The notes under the pieces are model-generated. The model ran no database searches and was not told the origin of the DNA. It worked only from the letters and a program-made list of their open reading frames with translations. This document shows positions 1-6,480 of a stretch of DNA of 15,175 nt, in pieces. The translations under genes were made by a program, and so were the position numbers. Where the stretch lies: the NCBI GenBank assembly GCA_017936245.1, contig JAGBFY010000419.1:1-15175 (forward strand), given 5' to 3'. Every line of letters starts with the position of its first letter. Position 1 is the first letter of the stretch. This stretch comes from Kiritimatiellia bacterium. Its GTDB lineage: Bacteria > Verrucomicrobiota > Kiritimatiellia > RFP12 > UBA1067.

Positions 1-2
1 AG

Positions 3-986
3 GATTCCTTCGAAAGCATGGGGCGGCTCTATGCATGGGGCGAGGGTGACACGCCTGTCGAGGAACGCCGGTTCGCCGACTTGCGCACCGTGCGGCTGAG
101 GCCGTCGTGCATTGAGCTCGAGCGTTGCGGGAACGTTCGGCTAGAGGGCTTCCATATCCGCGAAAGCCCGCTCTGGTGCGTCCATTTGCGCCTGTGCGAG
201 AACGTGACGGTGCGCGGCGTCGAAATCCGCGCGCGCGGGGCCAACAACGACGGCATAGACATCAATGCGTCGAAGAACGTATTGGTCGAGAATTGCGTCC
301 TCGACCAGGGCGATGACGGATTCGTGATCAAGTCGGGACGGGATCGCGACGGCCGACGCGTGGGCGTTCCGTGCGAAAACGTGGAAATCCGCAACTGCGT
401 CATCAAGGGCGGGCTCACGCTGCTCGCCGTAGGCAGCGAGGTCTCTGGCGGCATCCGCAACATCTCGCTCCACGATTGCGTCGTCGAAGGTCGTCTCCGC
501 CAGCAGCTGGCGAGCATCAAGACGAGCGACAGGAAAGGCGCTTTCATCGAGAACGTCTCCGTTTCCAACGTCACCGTGCGCGGGAGTGTCGGGCACGTGG
601 CCGCCGTGCGGACGAACGTGGACTACCAGTGGAAACGATATCCGGCGCGCGAACGCATCGTCACGCGCATTGAGGGGTTCCGCGTGGAGAGCGTCCGGGC
701 CGATTCTGCGCAATGCATCTACCGTCTGTCGGGGGACCCTCGACTTCCCGTGAAGAACGTGACGTTGAAAAACATTCATGTCGGGAATTGCCTCCAGGCG
801 AGTTCGGCGAAGAACGTAGAGGGGCTTGTTGTGCAAGACGTGCAGGAACCCAACTCTGCCTGCGGCGTGTTCGCTCCGCCGGTCGCGACTTCGCTCAATG
901 TGGGCGATGCGAAAGGCGTGTATGCGGTGACAAGCATCGACCGCTGGGGGAACGAGGGGAAACAAATGAAAGGAAAAGCAAAATGA
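3..986 (+). CDS. GH28-like right-handed beta-helix protein (polygalacturonase-type fold), 5' end cut by window
   Basis: The frame is open from the window edge, so the true start lies upstream; the ATG at 18 is probably internal because the family should have more sequence before this point. The protein shows the repeating beta-helix rhythm of GH28 enzymes (ENVTVRGVEI, KNVLVENCVL, ENVEIRNCVI, RNISLHDCVV). Numbered from the ATG at 18, the NTD motif appears as NND (76-78) and the GDD motif is intact (98-100). The segment expected to carry the catalytic GHG reads KGGLTLLAVGSE (130-141) without histidine, and the usual RIK reads SIK (166-168). GH28 enzymes hydrolyse galacturonic-acid linkages in pectin or rhamnogalacturonan. 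Here the aspartates are kept but His and Arg are changed, so activity or substrate may differ. The stop overlaps the next start by 4 bp (ATGA), which implies translational coupling. The fold is confident; the exact activity is not. Confidence 0.85.
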   Translation, partial: DSFESMGRLYAWGEGDTPVEERRFADLRTVRLRPSCIELERCGNVRLEGFHIRESPLWCVHLRLCENVTVRGVEIRARGANNDGIDINASKNVLVENCVLDQGDDGFVIKSGRDRDGRRVGVPCENVEIRNCVIKGGLTLLAVGSEVSGGIRNISLHDCVVEGRLRQQLASIKTSDRKGAFIENVSVSNVTVRGSVGHVAAVRTNVDYQWKRYPARERIVTRIEGFRVESVRADSAQCIYRLSGDPRLPVKNVTLKNIHVGNCLQASSAKNVEGLVVQDVQEPNSACGVFAPPVATSLNVGDAKGVYAVTSIDRWGNEGKQMKGKAK

Positions 987-3694
987 AGCGAGTAATGCAT
1001 CCAGAAAAAGGTCGCGGCATGGTTTCCGTGCTGCTATCCATGGCAATCGTGGCATCGGCGCACGCCGTAGAGAGGCGCAACCTGATCACGAACTTTGACC
1101 ACCGCGAGGGGATGGGCATAGACCTGCCGATGGGCTGGGTGAAGCACATCAAGGACAAGGTGACGACGAAGATTGATGTCGCTCCGCAGGCGGACGGCTC
1201 GGTGCGCTTCATCGCGACGGGCGATCCATGGGCGCTCTACGAGCAGCGCAACCTCAAGCTCGTGCCCGGCGGCAAGTACCGCCTTTCGTATGAGGTGAAG
1301 ACGGATGGGCTGGACGGTGCGTCGGTCGGAATCTTCCTCCACGACTCGAAGTGGAGCTGGAAGGATCCGCAGAAGGGGCCGAAGTTCCCGGATGACACGA
1401 AAGGCGCATGGGTGAAGCAGGAGGCCGTCGTCACGATGTGCGACAATCCCGGCGCGACGATGCACACCCTTTCGATCGGGTGCATCCACGGGCAGTCGGC
1501 CCGGAAGGTTGACTTCTTTCTGCGCGATCTGCGCCTGGAGGCGATCGACGAGGCGACAGACCGCGCGAGCGCGCCCATCGACGCGAAGAGCCGCGAGAAG
1601 CTTGCCGCGCGCATCGTGCCGGTCGATCCGCTTCTCGCCAATGTCAACGCGAACGACGCGCAGATCACGTTCTACTGGCCGGGCTGGGTGACCGGCGGCG
1701 TTTCGCGTTGCCACGTGGTGTCGCGCTTCAAGGGCAAGAACTACAGCAAGCCGGTTCCCGCGCAGTTCGACGAGAAGGGCTATGCGACCGTCCGCTACGG
1801 GCGCGTCCGGCCGGGAAGGTACGAAATAGAGGCGGAGGTCATCGACGATGCGACGAACAGCCTCGCGCGAAACGAGTACGCGATAACCGTGATGCGTCCG
1901 GTGAAGGCTTTGACCGTCGGGAAGCGGCTCAACAACTTCGTGACTGCGCTTGTCGATCAGCCGCTCGAAAACGGAGAGGTCGCGTTCAGCCGCGCGACGC
2001 CGGGCTGGGTCTGGATGTCGTTCGAGGGCGACGTCGGCGGCGAAGCGGTCGGCTATCTGGACGACATCGCCTATCCCGTGGTCCGGTATCGCGACGGTGA
2101 GAGCCGCATCGAGGCGCAGCGTTTCGTCACGGCCGGCGCGCACACGCTGCGCATCTCCGGCGCGAAGCCGGGCGGGCGGCTCAGGATCAACGCCGTCAAG
2201 ACGATATGGGGCAAGCTGCCGGGCATGACGACGGCGCCGAGCGCCTGCTACCGCATCGGCTTTAGGTACACACTGCCGTTCTGCATCCGGTTCGGCATCC
2301 ACACGCACATGAACACGAGCACCTTCAGGCTGAAAGAGCGCGAGCACGTCAATCCCATCTATGCGGGATATGGCTACGAGCGCGGCATGCGCATGTTCGC
2401 CAATGTCAGGATCTCGCCGAAAGGCCCGGTCAACGATGACTATGAAGCGACGTGGAAGGCGCTGACCGAAGGGCCGTGGACGGACGGCTTTTCGATCTCG
2501 GTCGATGAGAACCTGGTTGACCAGAACCAGACCCCATGGCGGACGGTGAACTATTCCGAGGCGACGTGGAAGATGGTTGCGCTCAGACCCGAGCAGTCGA
2601 TCAACCTCTTTTACGCCGGTGCGGCGCGCGGGACCTGGTTCGATTGTCCTGTGCTCAGCGCGTCGGAGATCGCCGCAACGGTCAATTCCGGGAACGGCAC
2701 GGGACTTCTCTGCCCCGAACTCTATGCGTCCGTCCGGGAGACGCCCGAACAGCTCGACAGGGTTCTCGACGCCTACGCGAAGTTCGTGACGAGCGCGAAC
2801 GAAATGGTGCCGGCGTCCAAGGGCAAGATCGTGATGTACGGCGCTTCGTACGTCCAGATCGGCGACTGGTCGAACTACGTCGCGCCCGCCACGGACATCA
2901 AGGCGCACTACGCGAAGATGTACCGCGCGTTTGCGACGGATCCGCGGTTCGAGGGCTGCGCGGGAGTGGGCTGCGGCGGAATGATCTGCGGCGGCGAGGA
3001 GCTGTTGCGCTGGATGGCGAAGTGCGTGCGCTACTACGCGCTTGAGGGCGGCACCGGCGATCCCGCATCGGAATACGGCTTCACGTGGGCACCTGGATTC
3101 GTGAAGAACGCCGACATGGACGAAGGGCTCACGAACTGGACGGCGAAGGGCGAAATCGCCGCCGAGCGCCTGAAAAACTACGGTTCGCGCGTCCAAAAGC
3201 GGCAGGCCATACCGAACGGATACGGCGACGGTGTGGCGGTGTTCACAACGAGGCCGGATCGACCGAACGAGCTTTCGCAGGATATTTCCGGCCTTCAGCC
3301 CGGGAAACTGTACGCACTCCTTTTCTGCGTCGCCGACAGGGACGACGTCCTTGCGAAGGATGGCAAGACGCGGTTCTTGAAGTCGCCGCTGGCGTTTTCG
3401 GCGCGTCTTGAAGGCGCGACGGAACTTGAGGATCTGCGCTACGAGACGGTCAGCGCGGTCAAGACCAAGGTCGGGCTGCGCCTTTTGCGGTACGTGTTCC
3501 GGGCGGATTCGGAGAAGGCCCGGCTCGTGTTCACCGACCGCAAGGACGACGGCTCCGCCGCGCCAGAGGGATTCCAGCAGGTGCTCAACTACGTTTCCTT
3601 CATGCCGTATTATGTGGAGTCGGCGGATGATCCTGCGGACATCGCCGCCGCGCTCGGCTGGAAGGGCCCAAACCGCATCCGGAACGGAAAGTGA
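983..3694 (+). CDS. Secreted multidomain carbohydrate-binding/putative glycoside-acting protein, family unassigned
   Basis: The protein has 903 aa. I chose the ATG at 983 because it overlaps the upstream stop (ATGA), has AAAGGA upstream at 969-974, and opens a plausible signal peptide (hydrophobic VSVLLSMAIVASAHA, cleavage near residue 28). The reading frame continues further upstream, but that part only overlaps the GH28-like gene. Regions: a CBM4/9-like jelly roll at about 30-190 (NLITNF start, FLRDLRLEAI end); an Ig-like sandwich at about 225-300; a second beta-rich segment at about 305-410; a central mixed alpha/beta region at about 410-700 that could be a TIM-barrel-like catalytic domain; and a second carbohydrate-binding-like sandwich at about 705-880 (GFVKNADMDEGLTNW start). 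The tail IAAALGWKGPNRIRNGK is nearly repeated in the 68-aa ORF at 5729-5935. I do not recognise a named enzyme family. Its place between two glycosidase-like genes suggests a role in glycan binding or degradation outside the cytoplasm. Confidence 0.8.
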   Translation: MKRVMHPEKGRGMVSVLLSMAIVASAHAVERRNLITNFDHREGMGIDLPMGWVKHIKDKVTTKIDVAPQADGSVRFIATGDPWALYEQRNLKLVPGGKYRLSYEVKTDGLDGASVGIFLHDSKWSWKDPQKGPKFPDDTKGAWVKQEAVVTMCDNPGATMHTLSIGCIHGQSARKVDFFLRDLRLEAIDEATDRASAPIDAKSREKLAARIVPVDPLLANVNANDAQITFYWPGWVTGGVSRCHVVSRFKGKNYSKPVPAQFDEKGYATVRYGRVRPGRYEIEAEVIDDATNSLARNEYAITVMRPVKALTVGKRLNNFVTALVDQPLENGEVAFSRATPGWVWMSFEGDVGGEAVGYLDDIAYPVVRYRDGESRIEAQRFVTAGAHTLRISGAKPGGRLRINAVKTIWGKLPGMTTAPSACYRIGFRYTLPFCIRFGIHTHMNTSTFRLKEREHVNPIYAGYGYERGMRMFANVRISPKGPVNDDYEATWKALTEGPWTDGFSISVDENLVDQNQTPWRTVNYSEATWKMVALRPEQSINLFYAGAARGTWFDCPVLSASEIAATVNSGNGTGLLCPELYASVRETPEQLDRVLDAYAKFVTSANEMVPASKGKIVMYGASYVQIGDWSNYVAPATDIKAHYAKMYRAFATDPRFEGCAGVGCGGMICGGEELLRWMAKCVRYYALEGGTGDPASEYGFTWAPGFVKNADMDEGLTNWTAKGEIAAERLKNYGSRVQKRQAIPNGYGDGVAVFTTRPDRPNELSQDISGLQPGKLYALLFCVADRDDVLAKDGKTRFLKSPLAFSARLEGATELEDLRYETVSAVKTKVGLRLLRYVFRADSEKARLVFTDRKDDGSAAPEGFQQVLNYVSFMPYYVESADDPADIAAALGWKGPNRIRNGK
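3641..3692 (+). repeat. 52-bp direct repeat, copy 1 (3' end of the 903-aa gene)
   Basis: This segment encodes the last 17 residues of the 903-aa protein plus the first base of its stop codon. It matches 5882-5933 at 50 of 52 positions by eye. The match decays quickly on both sides, although the following bases (gaaataag versus aaaataaa) remain similar. Confidence 0.9.
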
Positions 3695-3721
3695 AATAAG
3701 ACAATGAATAAAGAGGTGACC

Positions 3722-5659
3722 ATGAAAAAGAAAATGACTGTTGTTGCATTTGCGGCTGCGGCGCTGTCGTTCGCGGCATCCGCGTCGTCGTACAGGTACC
3801 CGCAGCTGATGTGCTACCGCTCGTTCCTGCCGGAGCTGGAGGAGACGGCGAACTTCGCGAAGATGGGGATACCGCTTCGCACGGTCTTCATCGCGAACAC
3901 GATAAGCGCGAACGGCAAGCAGTACTGCCAGTATCCTCCGGTGTGGAAGGGCATGGGCAACTACGATTTCGCCCCGGTGGACGCGCAGCTCGGCGACATC
4001 ATCAAGGTGAGCCCAAACGCCGAGTTCAGCATTTTCCTCGATCTCAACACACCGGTCTGGCTGACACGCAAGGTTCACCACGACAGCTACAACGAGATCA
4101 CCCACGCGTTGAGCTCGCCCATCTACATGAAGGAGGCGTCGAACTACCTGGACAAGCTCGTCCGCTACGTCGAGGATAACTACGGCGACCGCGTAAAGTC
4201 GTATGCGATCCTTTGCGGGTACACTTCAGAATGGTTCGAGCGCAACCTCCGCCAGAGCCACGTGAAGAACCTCGCATGGCGCAAGTGGTGCGCCGAACGG
4301 GGACTCAAGTACGGTCTTTCCACGCCGACCGAGAGCGACCTCGCGACGGGGGCGTTCGAAGGAACGGTCTACGACCCCGCGACAGAGCAGGAGAAGATCG
4401 ACTTCTGGAAGTTCCACAGCTGGATAATATCGGAGGGGGTCCTTCACTTTTCGCACATCGTCAAGAAGAATGCGCCCGGCAAGCCCGTCGGCGCCGACTA
4501 TGGCTACTACATGATATGCGGCAAGGATCCGTGCGGCGTGGGCAACCTCGACTACGAGCGCGTGGTGGCGGATCCGGGGTTCGACTTCGTCCTCTCGCCC
4601 TCTACCTATTCCGGACGCGAGATCGGCGGCGGCACAGGGTCGATGCTCGTTGCGGGCACGAGCCGGCGCTACGGGAAGCGGTTCTACTATTCCATCGACC
4701 AGTGGCCACATTCGCTCAAGAACGAATATTCGTCGTTCACCTGGAGCTTCCGCACGCTCGCCGAAACGCTCGCCGGGAACACGCGCAACGCCGCGTTCGC
4801 GCTCGTGCACCATGCGAACTTCCATTGGTTCGACATGTGGGGCGGATTCTACAAGGATCCTGAGATGAAGGAGCGCATCGCGAAGATCGCGGAGATACAG
4901 AAGCGTTTCGCAGATGATGATTCCGCGCCTATGGCCGACGTGCTGATTGTCGCCGACCCCGACAGCGCCTACGGCCGCATCGATCCGCGCATGGCGGCGA
5001 ACGAGGAACTCGGTCGGAAGCGGGGCGCGCACTGCCCCGAAGGTTTCGTCCCGGCCTACGGCTGCGGCGAGGAGTTCCGCAACCGCATCAACCACATTGG
5101 TGTCAGCTATGACGTCGTTTCTTTCAATGATCTTCCCCATATCGACCTGAAGCCGTTCAGGGCGGTCGTGCTCTCCGAAGTCTGGACGATTTCGCCGGAG
5201 AAGGAGAAGGTGTTGCGCGACCATGTGCTGAAGGACGGCCGCACGATAGTCTGGGCCTACGCGCCCGGCGTCTCGGACGGCAGGTCGGTGGACGCGAAAC
5301 GCATTCGCCGCTGGGCCGGCGTCGACTTCAAGACGCCCGGCGTGACGACTACCGCGATGGGCGGCTGGAACGCGGTCTACGCCTACGACCACCGGATTTT
5401 GACGCCCGAGAAGTTCCGGGAGATATTCGAGGCGGCGGGATGCCACATCTGGATGGACGATCACGTGCCCGTGATGGCGAACGGCAAGCTTCTCGCGATC
5501 CATGTGAAGGACGGCGGCAGAAAGGCCGTCCGCCTTCCGCGCAAGTGCGCAAAGGTTGTGGATCTCATCGGGGGTCGCACCGTCGCCACGGACTGCACCG
5601 CCTTTGAGGACGACTTCGCGACGCCCGACACGAAGATATACGAGATGGTGGCCGAGTGA
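3722..5659 (+). CDS. Secreted GH42-like (clan GH-A type) glycosidase-like protein
   Basis: The protein has 645 aa. I prefer the ATG at 3722 to the in-frame ATG at 3704 because AGAGGTGA sits just upstream and the product then begins with a classical signal peptide (MKKKMTVVAFAAAALSFAASA). Residues about 25-400 look like a TIM barrel related to GH42-type beta-galactosidases. The strand YAILCGYTSEWFE places a candidate acid/base glutamate at E170, and FYYSIDQWPH (321-330, D326) lies where related proteins carry the second acidic residue. The block FALVHHANFHWFDMWGGFY (359-377) is typical of this group. Residues about 405-560 resemble the Rossmann-like glutamine-amidotransferase/trimerisation domain of A4-type beta-galactosidases (ADVLIVADPDSAYG), followed by a small beta-domain. 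Substrate is unknown; a galactoside or a pectin side chain would fit the neighbours. The gene starts 27 bp after the preceding stop, so it is probably in the same operon. Confidence 0.8.
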   Translation: MKKKMTVVAFAAAALSFAASASSYRYPQLMCYRSFLPELEETANFAKMGIPLRTVFIANTISANGKQYCQYPPVWKGMGNYDFAPVDAQLGDIIKVSPNAEFSIFLDLNTPVWLTRKVHHDSYNEITHALSSPIYMKEASNYLDKLVRYVEDNYGDRVKSYAILCGYTSEWFERNLRQSHVKNLAWRKWCAERGLKYGLSTPTESDLATGAFEGTVYDPATEQEKIDFWKFHSWIISEGVLHFSHIVKKNAPGKPVGADYGYYMICGKDPCGVGNLDYERVVADPGFDFVLSPSTYSGREIGGGTGSMLVAGTSRRYGKRFYYSIDQWPHSLKNEYSSFTWSFRTLAETLAGNTRNAAFALVHHANFHWFDMWGGFYKDPEMKERIAKIAEIQKRFADDDSAPMADVLIVADPDSAYGRIDPRMAANEELGRKRGAHCPEGFVPAYGCGEEFRNRINHIGVSYDVVSFNDLPHIDLKPFRAVVLSEVWTISPEKEKVLRDHVLKDGRTIVWAYAPGVSDGRSVDAKRIRRWAGVDFKTPGVTTTAMGGWNAVYAYDHRILTPEKFREIFEAAGCHIWMDDHVPVMANGKLLAIHVKDGGRKAVRLPRKCAKVVDLIGGRTVATDCTAFEDDFATPDTKIYEMVAE

Positions 5660-5728
5660 TTGACGGCATGACGGAAAGTGCGGGGACGCAATTGCCAAAG
5701 GGGTCGAAACTTGGAAGGGGTTGATAGG

Positions 5729-5935
5729 ATGGCGATTCCTGTGGTGGTTTTTGCGGCCGCGTTAGCCTGTTCTGCGGTTGAGGTCGAGCGGATCTTCCGT
5801 CCCGAGCGGCTGACGCGCGGGGATACGAACGTCCGAGTCCTTCAGCCGATTGACGAGGCCGCCTGGATCTGGGCGGCTGAGATCGCCGCCGCGCTCGGTT
5901 GGAAGGGCGCAAACCGCATCCGGAACGGAAAGTAA
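5729..5935 (+). pseudogene. Chimeric 68-aa ORF: glycosidase-like N-terminus joined to the 3' end of a paralogue of the 903-aa gene
   Basis: The ATG at 5729 is preceded by GGAAGGGG (5713-5720) and opens a signal-peptide-like start (MAIPVVVFAAALACSA). Residues about 20-46 (RLTRGDTNVRVLQPIDEAAW) look like the beginning of a large secreted glycosidase, where a P-I-D-x-A-x-W-I-W pattern opens an N-terminal sandwich domain; a GH78-like rhamnosidase is one possibility, held loosely. After AAWIWAAE the sequence changes abruptly to IAAALGWKGANRIRNGK, matching the C-terminus of the 903-aa protein at 16 of 17 residues and at DNA level. The simplest reading is an internal deletion that fused the start of one gene to the end of another. 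A short secreted peptide with a functional tail cannot be excluded. It ends 20 bp before the redox operon. Confidence 0.65.
5882..5933 (+). repeat. 52-bp direct repeat, copy 2
   Basis: This copy matches 3641-3692 with two substitutions (c/t in the GGC/GGT codon, and c/g changing Pro to Ala). It forms the 3' end of the 68-aa chimeric ORF. Conservation at silent positions indicates recent duplication or recombination rather than protein-level convergence. Confidence 0.9.
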
Positions 5936-5955
5936 AATAAAACGAATGGAGCGGC

Positions 5956-6480
5956 ATGACGCGGAAGCAGTTTCTGAAATGCGGGTTGACTGCGGGGGCG
6001 GCGGCGGGAGGCTTAGCCGCCGGCTGGTTCGGCGCGGGGCTTGTGGAGTACATGGGTTCGGCACCGGATACGCCGTGGAAGGCTCTTGCGCCGCAGGAGG
6101 CTGAAATTCTTGACCGTCTCGCAGAGGAGCTGATACCCGCCGATCCGCCTTCACTTGAGAACGGATACAAGGGCATTCCTGGTGCGCACGACGCTAAGGT
6201 GGTACGGTATATCGACTGGCAGCTTGCACCCGACGCTCCGTACGAAAAGCATCTGCTGACATACCGAAGCCATCTCGCGATGTGCAAAAAACTGTCTGCT
6301 GTAGAGGTTGAAAAGAAGTTTCCGGAGTTTTTCGATCTGCTTCTCAAGCATGTGAAGCAGGGATTTTTTGGACATCCAAGACATGGAGGCAATGCCGGCT
6401 GGGCAAGCTACAGGATGCTTGGTCTCGCCGGGCCTTCCGTTACCGGGCGCAACATTCCGGGAGAGGAGAACCACTTATGA
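5956..6480 (+). CDS. Gluconate 2-dehydrogenase subunit 3-like protein (small subunit of a GMC dehydrogenase)
   Basis: The protein has 174 aa. The start has GGAG at 5948-5951. The N-terminus MTRKQFLKCGLTAGAAAGG is Tat-like but with R-K instead of R-R, followed by a glycine/alanine-rich hydrophobic stretch. The body (about 40-170) fits the gluconate 2-dehydrogenase subunit 3 family: WKALAPQEAEILDRLAEELI near the start, then VVRYIDWQLA, HLLTYRSHL and FFDLLLKHVKQGFFG, then a conserved C-terminal GNAGWASYRMLG. In known sugar dehydrogenases of this class the small subunit carries the Tat signal and takes the GMC catalytic subunit across the membrane as a hitchhiker. The GMC protein encoded next has no signal of its own, which fits. 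The stop overlaps the GMC start by 4 bp, so the two are probably translationally coupled. Confidence 0.88.
   Translation: MTRKQFLKCGLTAGAAAGGLAAGWFGAGLVEYMGSAPDTPWKALAPQEAEILDRLAEELIPADPPSLENGYKGIPGAHDAKVVRYIDWQLAPDAPYEKHLLTYRSHLAMCKKLSAVEVEKKFPEFFDLLLKHVKQGFFGHPRHGGNAGWASYRMLGLAGPSVTGRNIPGEENHL

Noticed and set aside
713..982. Upstream extension of the 903-aa protein to an earlier ATG at 713
   Set aside because: This stretch lies within the GH28-like coding region in another frame; the ATG at 983 has the ATGA overlap and opens a signal peptide.
1034..4105. 1023-codon open frame on the minus strand
   Set aside because: It runs antisense across two well-supported + strand genes, is dominated by Arg/His/Val/Asp as expected for the complement of GC-rich codons, and shows no domain.
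4226..5698. 490-codon minus-strand open frame
   Set aside because: It is antisense to the GH42-like gene, with the same composition artefact and no recognisable motif.
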